This document shows positions 45,915-57,173 of a stretch of DNA of 64,000 bases, one piece after another. This DNA is from Lateolabrax maculatus (Eukaryota; Chordata; Actinopteri; Acropomatiformes; Lateolabracidae), in contig CM062215.1 in assembly GCA_031216445.1 (NCBI GenBank), forward strand, positions 864,501 to 928,500. Reading direction: 5' to 3'. The stretch's first letter is position 1. Every line of letters begins with the position of its first letter. Made by a program: the position numbers and the translations under genes. The notes under the pieces were generated by a model. That model was not told the origin of the DNA and ran no database searches. It worked only from the letters and a program-made list of their open reading frames with translations.

Positions 45915-46275
45915 ATGCACCTCCCTCCACCTCCTCTTCCTGCCTCTATCATCCATCCTCCTCCCAGTCTTGCTATCTTCTCTTTTCCCTTCCTTTCTTC
46001 ACATCCATCCCTCCAAATTTCTGCCTCCTCTTCCTGTCTCCATTCCTTTCATTCACTTCCTTTTTCCACTCCCTGAATGTCCACTTCCATCTGTTCCTCC
46101 TCCTTTTCCTGCTTTCTTCATACCTTCCTCTAGTTTCCCTTCCCTCCATCCATGCAATTCCCTGTCCTCCTCCCCCCTTCTCCTCTCCATCTCCCTCTTC
46201 CTCCTTTCTCTTATCCTCCCAGTTTCCCTCCTTCTCTTCCTCCCTCCATCCATCCCTCTCTCCACCCCCCCCGAA
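45915..46275 (+). repeat. Pyrimidine-rich low-complexity tract
   Basis: About 360 bp almost wholly of C and T in CCTCC, TTCCTC and CATCCATC blocks, without fixed period. Frames on both strands stay open and are rejected. Confidence 0.85.
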
Positions 46276-46460
46276 CCTCCAAACAGGACCTAATTGGGAG
46301 GCGGAGTGGGGGGCCAGACCTTGACAGACAGGAGGTCAGCGTAATTGCTGCTGGCCATATTTAACATTAAGATAATCAGGCCATTAATTACCCTTTGGAT
46401 CATTAAATCAGCCACTTGCAAAATGAAATTTCGGCCTCTATTACTCACTTGAGAGACCAC
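46276..46460. promoter_or_regulatory. Candidate conserved noncoding element in agap1 intron
   Basis: Dense: GGACCTAATTGGGAGGCGGA, CAGCGTAATTGCTGCTGGCC, ATATTTAACATTAAGATAAT, CAGGCCATTAATTACCCTTT and GGATCATTAAATCAGCC. At least six homeodomain cores lie in 150 bp between two low-complexity tracts. Confidence 0.45.
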
Positions 46461-47859
46461 GAGGGGAAGGCATTTTTCCATCCATCAGCCCCCCCCCAGC
46501 CTCCCCTCTCTCTCTGCCTCCCACTCCCATCCCTCCTGCTGCCTGGACAAAGCCTCTTCCCATACCTCAACCTCAACACATCCCTCTTCTTTTCCGCAGG
46601 TTTCTGTCGCAGTTTTTTTCCTCTCGCTTGGACGTGGAGGAGTTGTGTCCCGTTAGCGATTCGCAGTTTGGGTTATCGGTGCAAATAAGAGTTTAATATT
46701 TGATATTTAAAGTGTTATAACACAGAATACAACACGTGACGTGAGATAAATTTAAACCGCTGAATTATTTCAGTCAAATGAACATACAGAAATAGGATCA
46801 CAACATTCTGTTTTACCTGTATGATTATATATGTGTGTGTTTCCTTGTGGGCACGTGTTTGGTTTCTGGTTTGTTAAAAATAAACAGCAGAAGAAGAAAC
46901 CACGGGTGCTCACAGGTTGAAACGTTGAATCGATGATAGCACTAGACTGGATCCACATTAAGTAGTTTTATGTTTTGCCATCACTTCCTGCATGTGTTTC
47001 ACAATAAAGGCGTTTTAAACAGGACGTGATGACACATTTACTCCAGATAGTTTTCTGCACTTTAAGTATTTTTGAAACTTTGCATGGACGAAACACATTT
47101 TATTACATGTTTAACAAAGCGTCTGTCTGTGATTATACATCAGTAGCTGCGTGCAGTTAAACGTATTTAACCCTCACATGTTTTGGTGCTTGTTGACGTC
47201 TCGCAGGTTGGTTTGTAATTTAAGAGGAACAGCGAGCGTAGAGTGAATGTAACCTCGGTGACACAGCTCACACATATCATTTCATAGACCGTCGCTGGCA
47301 CTCCATAAAGCTGACATAAAACCTCCACGCCTTCCTCTCGCGGTGTGTGAGACGGACGCATGCAAAGGTTTAGATGAAAGACGAGGAGGGAAAGAACAAG
47401 AAGTTGTTTCCATTCAAGTATATTCAGTAAGATGTGATGAGTTTACGTCATTAACGGAGCAGCAGGACGTTTCACCGTTGCTTCGCTCCTGAAATCATCG
47501 AGTCCAAACCAAACTGCTGATACAAACCGGTCGGTAATGGAGTCTCCGAGCTCCGATGCTGAGAATAACTCGTTTCTGGTTCCTTCACCTGCATCTTATG
47601 GACTTTGTTCTTCGAATGACTCCAATTATTCACAAAATAAGATGTGGACACCTCGCCCTACATCTAGTAACGCCATGAAACAGAGTTCATTGGTCAAAGT
47701 CTTATTTTGGAAGAAACAACACAACTACTAGTGAGTGAATGTTTCATCTACCACAGAAGAAGAAGCAGGTTCTGTGACGTTTTCTATATTTCAGCTTCTG
47801 CTTCAGGTTGCACTTTTTTTTTTACGTGTAAATTGAAAATGTGCATTAAAACAACTGGA

Positions 47860-48090
47860 TGGAAACAGAGAACAGAGAAAGCTGGAAAGAGACGGAGGTA
47901 AAGGGAGGAAAAAGAAAAAGAGAGACGGCTGGAGAACAACACAAAGAGAAAGAGAGAAATGATGGAAGAAACAGAGAGAAAGACAGAAAGGAGGGATTTA
48001 TGGAGGGGAAACGACAAACAGCGAGCTACTTAAGGAATGGACTGATAAATACTATCGACAGGACAGAGAGAGGAGGAGAGAGGGGGAGGA
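47860..48090 (+). repeat. Purine-rich simple stretch
   Basis: GAGAAAGAGAGA-type sequence without a fixed unit. Confidence 0.6.
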
Positions 48091-48109
48091 GGGGGAGAGA
48101 TGGAGCTGC

Positions 48110-48260
48110 AGTGGAGCGTCGCGGGTTAATTGAGATAATATTGACCTCCTTCTCTAATCTCTTCAGGGGGAAACATGCTTCAGATTCATAAATAAATAGG
48201 AACATGAGCAACAATAAAAGCATTAGTGCTCTGACAGAGGAGGGCTAATGGCACGTCAAT
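48110..48260. promoter_or_regulatory. Weak candidate conserved noncoding element
   Basis: GGGTTAATTGAGATAATATT, CAGATTCATAAATAAATAGG, AATAAAAGCATTAGTGC and GGGCTAATGGCACG lie between a purine tract and a microsatellite. Confidence 0.25.
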
Positions 48261-48272
48261 ACTCACAGATCG

Positions 48273-48274
<2 letters not shown>

Positions 48275-48310
<36 letters not shown>
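48275..48310 (+). repeat. (GT)n microsatellite
   Basis: Perfect run of about 17 units. Confidence 0.96.
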
Positions 48311-48311
<1 letters not shown>

Positions 48312-48820
48312 ACTGAATGAACAACATGCACTTTAAATGCACAAAATCATGAGAAACGTGTGTTTTTGCCCAGAACAGGTTCCTTCATTCATTATTATTC
48401 ATATTAAATTCAACACCTGAACACTGCTTTGAAATGTTATTTAGTAGTTTTATTTATGTCAGAACAGAAGTGTATATGGTGTATTATTGTTGGGACGTCA
48501 TTTATTCACATTTAATTATTCACATTTTTTGTTCTGAAACATTTCCATCTGATCCACTCAGGGGAAACTCTTGATGTGGAACTTGCATGGACCGCCTGTA
48601 CTTCCAGTTACACGAGTATGAACGCATATCATACTTACTGACAGACTAGACTTGGTCTAATGTTCCATCTCTAAAATAAAGCAGGATGCTTCTATTTTAC
48701 TGTGTAAATGTAGTATTTTACAGTGGGGTGAGAACATGATGAATAAATGCTTGTTTACATGTATTTATTGTGTTTTGTAGGGTTAAAATGTGAGTTTGTG
48801 AGCATATCTGTACACTGTGT

Positions 48821-48824
<4 letters not shown>

Positions 48825-48852
<28 letters not shown>

Positions 48853-49114
48853 TGGGGGGGGTCATGTGGGGAGTAATTATAAGGTGCTTCTGTTGACTAA
48901 TGAGCGTTGGGGGGGTGAGTGCAGGGGGGAGGACGGGGAAGTCGATCTTTATGCGGATGGCAGTCAGCTCTAATTTGTTATGATGGCTGCTGGCTTCCCA
49001 AAGCTGCAACTGCCGATAATTACACAACACACACGCACGCACGCACGCACGGATCAACACTAAAGTCACGCTAAAGTTCACCGATTTGTTACTATCCCCT
49101 GTAGTCCACAAGAC

Positions 49115-49153
<39 letters not shown>

Positions 49154-49160
49154 ACACACA
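48825..49160. repeat. Inverted microsatellite pair (GT)n and (AC)n
   Basis: (GT)14 at 48825-48852 and (AC)n at 49115-49160, with an (ACGC)n block near 49030-49049 between them. CGCTGCCCCCTGTCTGCAG at 49192-49210 is a weak reverse CTCF-like match. Confidence 0.93.
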
Positions 49161-49451
49161 GAATGAACCTGGTGAGCCTGTAACACTGACACGCTGCCCC
49201 CTGTCTGCAGCGGTGAGTACTTCACTTTCTCCTTCTACATTGCACTTTGTGCTCCACTACATTTATCTACACACAGAGTTTATTAAACGTGTTTTGTTAG
49301 AAATTAAACTACCCGACGACCCTGAAACCATTAGTTGTTGACAGAAAATTAGAGCTTCTTCCTTCACAAAAAACACCAACAAACCTCCAGCGATGATTTT
49401 AAATAAGGACTAAACTAAACTCCTAAATCCTCCCGGCTGTGTGCGTCCTAC

Positions 49452-49674
49452 CTGCTGGCGTCCGGCGCAGGTTTGAGGCGTCCCTGTGCGTTGGCCTCCC
49501 ACACGCTGTTGGCGAGCTCGTTGCCGATGGCAGACATGACCCTGATGAGCTCCAGCGGCCACTCGTCCAGGTCCAGAGAGCGAACCCGGGACAGGTGGGT
49601 GCCCAGGTTCCTGTGGATGCCCGAGCACTCGATGCAGATCAGGGCCCCGAGGTTCAGACTCGCCCAGTCCGGGT
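49452..49674 (-). CDS. agap1: agap1 exon: second half of the Arf-GAP zinc domain
   Basis: 74 residues plus a split Arg codon. The sequence is PDWASLNLGALICIECSGIH, RNLGTHLSRVRSLDLDEWPL, ELIRVMSAIGNELANSVWEA, then QGRLKPAPDAS. CIEC provides the second pair of zinc cysteines; together with CADC of the preceding exon this gives CX2CX16CX2C, exactly the Arf-GAP finger. The Arg in CSGIHRNLG is the catalytic arginine finger that speeds GTP hydrolysis on Arf1-type GTPases. Acceptor CTTCCAG and donor GTAGGAC are both canonical. AGAP1 acts on endosomes with the AP-3 adaptor in other vertebrates. Confidence 0.97.
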
Positions 49675-49965
49675 CTGGAAGAGCATCATCACGTGTTATA
49701 CAGACATTTTTACTGGTACAAAACGCTCCTAAGGCTAAGCTAAGAATTCTGGGTAAATTTGGACTCTTTTCAAACTAAAAAAACAGCAGAGTCGTCCACA
49801 GCTTTGGTCATTTTACCAGGACATTTGGCAAAGAGAAAAACAACACTAACAGGATTCATCCTCCAGTCGACGCTAAAAAGGCAGAAAGGGTGGAACGAAA
49901 AAACTTCACGTGGACGAAGAGATTAGTCTTTTATTCTTGTATTCGAGGAACTGTCTGAAACTCAC
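49675..49965 (-). other. agap1: agap1 intron (291 bp, phase 1)
   Basis: The short intron splits the Asn codon between the two halves of the zinc finger. No further feature. Confidence 0.9.
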
Positions 49966-50056
49966 TCTGTGTTTCACAGTCGGCGCAGCGTCCGTTTCCT
50001 CGAATGCTCCGGATGGACTGCAGAGCCATGGCCTCCGTCTGGCTCGGCAGACGAGA
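49966..50056 (-). CDS. agap1: agap1 exon: start of the Arf-GAP domain
   Basis: 30 codons plus one base. SRLPSQTEAMALQSIRSIRG followed by NGRCADCETQ. CADC is the first zinc-binding cysteine pair. Acceptor CTTCCTTCAG, donor GTGAGT. Joins in phase to NPDW in the next exon. The exon is small and was missed by simple open-frame length; splice sites and homology carry the call. Confidence 0.95.
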
Positions 50057-51514
50057 CTGAAGGAAGGAAACAAACAGAAGTCAAACTCGATAAATAAGAT
50101 ATAGATAAGATAAAGGTTATAGACAAGATTCTTGCCTACACTAGGTCGAAAAGCTTTTAGCAACGTATTATTTTTGTTTGTCTTTGATGACAGTAAACTG
50201 GATATTTTTGGGGTTCGGGCTGGTTCTTTTAATAGACTACATGATTGATTGTTTGTTTGAGTAAATAATCTGGAGGTTAATCAATGATGAAAACACTAAG
50301 TTATGGCCCTAAACTGTCAATCCAGCAATAGATCAGATACTTAGTTTACACTGTAACATATAAAGAAACCTGAACGGTTGCCTTCTTTAGGGCTGAAAAC
50401 ACAGATTACAGTCATGATTTTGGTCCTTTGTCTCTCTGAGATTCAAACAGACGGCGAACAGACGTCGCCGCCGTTTCAGGCTCAACCCAATGATGTCAGG
50501 AAATGAAGGAGTAACACAGCAAACAAATGGACAGAGGGAGGGAGGGGTGCACTGTGTTTTGGGTGGGACGGGGGGGGGGGGGTAAAGGGCTGAGAGCCTG
50601 AGGCGTAAACACAGCGGGCCTCCACTGAGAGCCGAGCCGCCTGCTGCATGTGCAGGTGGAAAATGGCAACGCGGAGGCTGAATCTGAGCTGCAGTAATTG
50701 GTATTTTGTAATTATGTGAATGAAGGTGTGTTTGTGTGTAAGCAGGTAATAGTGAGAACAGTGTGTGTTCCTGTTCCTACTGTTCCAGTCATACTTCATA
50801 TTTCTATGATTATAATTGTTTCATAGTAATATTTTCATATTGTAACATCCAAACACCTTTATGTACAACATTTTATAACTGATAAGAAGAAATACTTCAT
50901 TTGTTTGACATGTATGTTTTTCTTTAATTCATTTGAATGTACTATATATGTGTGGATAGTTTACAAATACACTATAAATACTGAGCACTTACTGACCAAA
51001 AACAAGTCATTCAAGATTAATTAAATCCGACAATTTCCCAGAGCTTTCAACCTCATCTCATGGTCTTCCTCACCGACTTAGTTGACTCCTTTGTCGTACC
51101 ACAATGTTTCCACCTTTTCGTCTTTCAACACCTCTCATTTTACGATGAAGACAGTGAGATGCACTTAAAAGCTCTACGTGTAGTAAGTGGACCTTGAGTT
51201 AGTTCTGTTTGTTCACAATGAAGTATCACACTCAAAACTTTTACTTTCTAAACACATTAAGCCTATTTTCAACCTTCTTTTCTTTCTTCTCCATCCTTTG
51301 ACCCAACCACAGAATCCATCTCACTGGGTTCCCTGGTAGTTCACGTGTTTTTAAACACATTTTCATCTGTGTCCCTGTCAAGTATTTTTCCTGACCTCTC
51401 CTCTCTGTAACACTGACTCTAAAAATGGTTCTTGAGATGTTTCAGGACTGTTGGGAACTGCAGACCTGAGTGAAGAAACTTGAGGTTTAAAGAAGGCAGC
51501 GTGGTGCTGTTCAC
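50057..51514 (-). other. agap1: agap1 intron (1458 bp, phase 0)
   Basis: A long poly-G run (about G13) near 50570-50582 and AT-rich unique DNA elsewhere. No exon or repeat family was recognised. Confidence 0.85.
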
Positions 51515-51669
51515 CTTGTTCTTGCTGCTCTCGCAGGACTGCAGGCTGGCCAGGATCTGGCTCTCGATGACCTGCACCCAGGCGTCTCGCTCCTCGTACG
51601 ACGTGGCCTCGAAGTGCCACGTCTGCCCGGTCAGCGACACGATGGTGAACTCAAAGTTCTCCTCTTGTT
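51515..51669 (-). CDS. agap1: agap1 exon: C-terminal part of the PH domain
   Basis: 52 residues: EQEENFEFTIVSLTGQTWHF, EATSYEERDAWVQVIESQIL, then ASLQSCESSKNK. The TWHFEA strand and the amphipathic ERDAWVQVIESQI helix with its invariant Trp are the closing features of a PH domain, a phosphoinositide-binding module that in AGAPs also controls Arf-GAP activity. Acceptor CTCCAACAG and donor GTGAAC. It takes one base from the preceding exon to complete Glu. Confidence 0.96.
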
Positions 51670-52229
51670 CTGTTGGAGAGAAAGAAAACCAAGATTTAAT
51701 ACAGCAACATGAGATCACAGAACTTTAGATTCAGCCGTTTGGTTCACGTCGTCCAGAAGACGAGTCCAGCGTCGAGGACACTTAATCACAGCTTTCACTA
51801 CGTTCCACAGGATTACTTTATAAAATATATCAGATCTAATATGATGTTTTGCTTTAAGTTGTTAATTTACAACCAGCTACTGTTGTAAACCCTTGATTAT
51901 ATAATCAAGCCCCACATTGAACTGAAGTGAAAATGCAACGTAATGACAACGGAGGCTTAAAACAACTCATGTGGAAACTTGTTGCTCCACTATGTCACAA
52001 CACTGTAGGGATTTCAAGATGGCTGAAATATTCATGTGGTCTGGTTCAGGTCTGCTTACTGTCCCCAGAGTCCAAACTAACATTCAGGTTTTATGCTCCA
52101 CATGTCTGGAAAGCTTGAGGTCTGCTGCAACTCTTTTACATTAAGGTTTAAAACCTTTCTGACATATTTGCATCTAATAATCCGACTAAAAGAGAAACAC
52201 AAGTTCACGAGCAGCTCTGTCCAAGACTG

Positions 52230-52460
52230 AGGGACACCTGTTCTCCTGAACCCACCACTGGTGACCTTCGTGACCCCGCCCCCTGAAGCCAGGATGTCAC
52301 CCAAATTATGGGGCCCTATGTACCCCCCCACTCCTCCCCTAAAGGGCCCTGAGAGGTCAGTCATTACAATCAGGGCCTGCTGGAGGGGGGACATATGGAT
52401 CTATTACCCAGAACCCCCTCAGAGGTTAATGGGACAATCAGGAGTCAATTAGAGCGAGTG
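52230..52460. promoter_or_regulatory. Candidate conserved noncoding element in agap1 intron
   Basis: CACCCAAATTATGGGGCCCT, GAGAGGTCAGTCATTACAAT, CAGGGCCTGCTGGAGGGG, AGAGGTTAATGGGACAATCA and GGAGTCAATTAGAGCG. Balanced GC, repeat-free, several ATTA and ACAAT cores. Confidence 0.35.
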
Positions 52461-54069
52461 TGTGTGCATGTGTGTGTTTGTACACGACCTCCACTTCTTT
52501 AAAGCAGGTCTGAAAGAGTGTCCCAGGGTCAAGATTTACTGGATTTTAGGGTAAACTCTCCCTTTTCGTAAAGAAGTGAAATTCAGCAGCGATGCGAGGT
52601 CTTTAGTTTGAAACTGTCCGTGTTCTGCATCTGTTCATGCACACGCTTCAACATCGAGCCAGTTCTCAGAGGTCTGAGGGGTGCTAGTGAGTGCTTGTGC
52701 ACAACTCGGGCACATTTGGAAACTGTTACCGACCACAGAAAGGATGCAGAGTGGAGGTGAAGCGGGGGCACGGCTGAGAGCCGGTATCATCACCACAGCA
52801 GATCAGACAACAACCAGCTTCTGTTTACGATTAGCCCCAGTGAGGAGGTGGGAGATGAATGGGAGGCAGGGGGGACACAGGGGTAATCACTTAATCAAAG
52901 GACGGCCTCCAGCGCGGCTGATAATTCCCAGGATTCCTCAGTTTCTGCTGGTATGAGCCTCAACAAAAGCATGCAAAGAGATTTTAAGTCCAAGAAATGT
53001 TGTTTCATGAGATAAAAAGGAAATAAAGCATCATTTATCCACCACATTTATACATCTGAAACGGCACTGGGTGACGGCAGAGCTCAGTATGGAGGTCGGT
53101 AATCATTCCCGACACTTTCAGGCGAGCGTTTCTCAAAGCAGCAGTTTCATGACGTGTGCCGGGAGTGAAGCAGTGAAAAGATGAGCGATTTAATCAGTCG
53201 GAGAGCGGTCACGGCCGGCCCGCGAGGGAACGACCATTTGCTCTTCCTCAACTCCAGTCATTTGGCTAATTGGGAGCGTCTCAGAGCACCGGAGCTGAAG
53301 TTCCCCTCTGGCTTCGCTCTGTATAATCAATGGCCTTGTCCGAGGAGAGGAAGGACGGAAGGTAAGGATGGAAGGGAGAGCCCCGAGGCCAAGCGGCCGG
53401 CTGAGAAACCCTTCCACTTCTAGGATTAAGAGGTTGAAAACACCTTTGCTGACCAAAGTTTCCTTTTGCTGAAGATAACGGTGGATCATTTTCATCCCTC
53501 AGGTGCTTCAGGCTAATGATGGGCTGAGTCTGATTAGTTGATGTTAATTAAAACTACTGTTTACAGGGGGCTGGTTAATGGCTCAAGGTTAAACCAGACT
53601 TATTTTAAATTGGCAGCCACCGAACGCAGTGTCCATTTCATCCACCAAAACTCAAACTTAAGACAAAAATATTTGTTGAAAATTTCAACCACAACGAAAC
53701 ACAACTCAAAACGTTTGATCCAAGAAAATTCCGCCAGGGAAAATAATCTAAAGAGTTTTATTGCTAACGAACTTCCAAGCCAAACATTTCCTCTACACTG
53801 AACAACAGAACAAACTTAAAAAACTCCCACAGCGACTTCTCAAGCATCTTCTGCACCTGCAGCACTGACCTGACACACTGACATTGTCAAAGCTCGTCGT
53901 CCGTCATGCTGCACGGAAACCAGTGACCAAATATGACCCATCTCCAGATCAAAGCATGAAAGGAGCACCTGCTGCTGACGCTTGTAGTTTGTAGAGTCAG
54001 ATTTTCAGTAACTTCCTACTTCCACACTGAAGAGTGAAGGGTTCGACACATACCAGAAATTAAAACTGT

Positions 54070-54430
54070 ATATTAAAATGTGTTCAATAAAGGGCAAACT
54101 GTACGTAATGCAGAAAGGGAGTGATTATTTAGTGTATTTGGAGGCTTCTGGGTCTCCACCGGGTGCGTCTTCGTTCTAAACGACAGCCCACCCATCAAGT
54201 GCCAGTTGAGCCCTGCAGGGTCAAGAGCAAGAATCCCATCATAATTAAATTCCCATGATTCTCTGTTTTCAAGGGGGGGTTTTGGCTGCTTGACAATTAT
54301 GGAAACCAACAATCCAGAAAGGCCCTGCCTCTCTGCAGCGTAAATTAAATGCCGTTTCTGGATTTAAATGCTGCACACTGACCCAGTGCACCACAGCGGC
54401 TAATGAATAAAATGAGGGGGCATTAGGCTG
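54070..54430. promoter_or_regulatory. Candidate conserved noncoding element in agap1 intron
   Basis: About 360 bp, repeat-free. TGATTATTTAGTGTATTTGG, CCATCAAGTGCCAGTTGAGC, CCCATCATAATTAAATTCCC, ATGATTCTCTGTTTTCAAGG, GGCTGCTTGACAATTATGGA, GCGTAAATTAAATGCCG and AGCGGCTAATGAATAAAATG. The most even, repeat-poor texture in this intron. Confidence 0.4.
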
Positions 54431-54599
54431 AGCAGCCGAAGAACCACTCCCACAACCGCCGTCTGAACACCCCCAGCTGAGACTGTGCTGCCCTCAGCAG
54501 CTCCCGTCTGGACAGCACAAGTAAACCAACATGAATTTTAAAGCTTTACCAATCAATATTCTTATATTAACAATGGAGAATGGGGTCATAGCGAGGAAC

Positions 54600-54840
54600 C
54601 TACTGATGATTATCACCCGAGCTCTCATAAACCCACAGTCAACTACAGTTAGACACTAGCTACTGGACATAGTGCCGCATTTAGCAGCTAAAGAGCCAGA
54701 TATTTGCCTCAGGAGGAGGTGGAGGCCAAAAACAGAGCAAAAAGACAGAGAATACTGGACTCATATCTAAACACGATGTTTCTTTGTGTCTGTCGGATGT
54801 TTTAATAAGCGTCTGTTTGCGATAACACCTTCATAAAGCC
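54600..54840 (+). repeat. Teleost interspersed repeat fragment ('TAAAGAGCCAGATATTT' family)
   Basis: AGCTAAAGAGCCAGATATTT, GCCTCAGGAGGAGGTGGAGG and CCAAAAACAGAGCAAAAAGA, then ACTGGACTCATATCTAAAC, correspond to a common percomorph repeat as I recall it. Confidence 0.5.
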
Positions 54841-56592
54841 GGAATGTGTCAGATGTTGTCGTGTTGGACAAATTAAAATGTTGATGGCGCTAGATGAGAA
54901 GTCAGACAAAAGTTACTTCAGTCCAATCCATAGAGCCACGACACTAGAGCGCCTAACAAAGACTGGAAATGTCCTCAACGTCTTTTAAAGATAAAGTTTT
55001 AAGCTTCTTGATTCTTGAAGATCCAAATAAGTCTGTGATTCACTGAATATCTGTGCTTCCCATGTTCTTACAGGCATGTTCGCCTGCTCGGCCTCCCCTC
55101 TGAAGGACTAAACGTATGCATGAGAGTACAAAAACACTCAAACACACAGACGGCGAGCCACCCGCGCTGTATTGGTAATTACCGCCACCGCTCTCGGCTA
55201 CTGTGGGCGACATTCACACACAGAGAGGTGGCGCCGAGGCAATTTGTGAACTCTGACACCGGTAACCTTTAGCAGCAGAAACAGAACAAACCAAATATAC
55301 AGCATTTACAAGACGCAGGGAGGGGAGGGGGGGCAGGACATGCATACGAGCCTATCATCTGGGGTGTGAGGTGTCGAGTCCACCCAGCGGGGGGGGGGAG
55401 TTGTGTGACAAGCAGGACGGTAGGTGCAATGAGAGGGGAGGCGTGAGGGAGACAAAAGGGGGCCTCGGGAAACACAAATTAAAAGCCTTAAATGTCACCG
55501 CACACAGTATTGCTTTGCGACACAGGTCATTACTCCCCATATTATTTGCAGCCTTTTACAACATTAATAACCTGGAAAATATTGCAGCCGATTGTTCTGA
55601 AGTCTCTCTGAAGAAGAAATATGAGGGTGTATTTCTTTTTGAACAAGTATGGAGAAGCAGAGGAAGAAGCCGTGATGCGGAGCAGATTCAAGACTGGGTG
55701 GAGACGACTGAACCTGTTCTGTCGCTCAATCATGCAGACAGACAGACGGAGAAACCGACACCTAAAAACACAGATTACAGCAAAAGCTGCTGGAGTTTGG
55801 CTTTCATTGCATGTACATCGATCACATCGGAACAACATCCGACACTCACTGCACGTCACAGGTGAGGAGGGAGGGGCAGAAGGATGCAAGGGGGGAAAGA
55901 CGCCATGACAGACGGGTCAGGTGACTCAGGCAGGGAGAAGACGTCTTTCTCCACTGCACAAGTGTACCAGACACACGACATTAAGCACTGATTTGGTGAT
56001 TTGCAGGTCAAAAGACGTTTAGGTTAAAGTATGGCTTTTTTTAGACTTGTAGGTTATATAAAACTGTTGTTTTAACAGTAATTAAATGTGTATTTTCATT
56101 GAGTAGCAGGTTATCACTACATGTTGAAATACTGTCAGTGATATAGACTTGTGACGCCCCTGGTTTTGTAAGCAAAGTAACTTTTTTACTTTTTTTTTAT
56201 CATTGACAGCTGGAGCTGTTTTACGACTTTGATCGGCAAAAAAATCTCCTGGTTGATTCATCAGTCCATAAAATGAAATTAAATTAATGGAAACTTTGGG
56301 GGAAAAGTCAACTACGACTCCCAAGGTGCATTTTGGCAACAAACATCCAATCACGGAGCTTAAAGTTCTGTCACGTGTGCAGATTACGATAAAGATTGTT
56401 ATTAGCCAAATGTAGTCCAGTTTAAACCTCGACGTCTGGACATTTTTGACACTGAAATTCACCAAATCGCTGCTTCCTGGGTAATGTCGGTTTCTCCAGC
56501 ACTGGGTGCTCCATCCCTGCAGTGGGTGGGGTCAGGGTGAGGGTGACAGGTGTCCACCTGTCCGTCACAGGTCCACCACGGCAGTTTTTTAC

Positions 56593-56670
56593 CTTCTGAG
56601 TTGTGTAGACTGCTGGTGTAAATGCTGCGAAGGCTACCGACACGATTAAGTTTCCACGCTTTACGTTTGG
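56593..56670 (-). CDS. agap1: agap1 78-nt exon in the PH domain (probable cassette)
   Basis: 26 residues: AKRKAWKLNRVGSLRSIY then TSSLHNSE, plus one base. This closely matches the AKRKAWKLNRVGSLRNIY segment I remember from vertebrate AGAP1. On the - strand the acceptor is GTCGGGGGATGCAG after a pyrimidine-rich stretch, and the donor is GTAAAA. Both ends are phase 1 and the length is a multiple of three, so it can be included or skipped without breaking the frame. Skipping joins GTAE directly to EQEENF. The basic Lys/Arg cluster lies within the split PH domain and may influence lipid binding. Confidence 0.93.
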
Positions 56671-57102
56671 CTGCATCCCCCGACGGCAGGAAGAGAAAAG
56701 AGAGGGAACGAAAGAGGAAAGACAAAACCAGAGGAGGGAGGACGGAGTGGAGGAATCAGACGACATGTACAAGAGAAGAAGAAACAGGAAAGGGAAGAGA
56801 GACAGGCGTCAAAAACAGCAGTGGTGAGGGGGATTGGTCCAAAATAGAGGGGGCGTGGCTTGGCATGGAGGTGGGAGGGGCCACAGAGCACGATGAAGGG
56901 GTGAAAGTAAGTTTGCAACACAAACAACCGAGACCAGAAGATCAACAACATTAAAAACACTGATTCACATTGACAAACACTTATTACCTGAACTATAATG
57001 TGCCACATGATTTATCTTCTCTAAGACAAAAGGAAAAGTACACAGTCACTCTAGTTCTACTTTGCCCTCTTTTTTAGCGCTGCAAAGTTCCTGTCGATTA
57101 AA

Positions 57103-57173
57103 CTCAACACTTCCTGCTGCTTCCTGTTGGCGGAGAGCTTTTATTGTGAAACTTCAATGCAGGAAGTGTTGAG
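57103..57173. other. 15-bp perfect inverted repeat
   Basis: CTCAACACTTCCTGC (57103-57117) and its complement (57159-57173) enclose 41 bp. Could form a hairpin; may be a repeat edge. Confidence 0.85.

Larger units (their letters stand above)
33837..49451 (-). other. agap1: agap1 intron, 15.6 kb, repeat-dense
   Basis: The largest visible intron. It holds most of the window's microsatellites and several conserved-looking patches, listed separately. The flanking exons join in frame across it, so no additional constitutive exon is required. Unlisted parts (35.3-35.5, 38.4-39.6, 39.7-42.1, 42.9-43.9, 44.3-45.9 and 46.5-47.8 kb) show no gene; the 45.0-45.7 kb part is CpG- and ATTA-containing. Confidence 0.85.
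51670..56592 (-). other. agap1: agap1 intron (4.9 kb, phase 1)
   Basis: Holds three conserved-looking patches and one interspersed repeat (listed separately), plus a GGGGGGGG run near 55389. The 55260-55910 part is purine-rich on the + strand; its frames of 95-164 codons on both strands have no domain and are not genes. Confidence 0.85.

Noticed and set aside
47537..47731. 64-codon + frame rich in Ser and Asn
   Set aside because: Too short, intronic on the opposite strand, and without splice or domain support.
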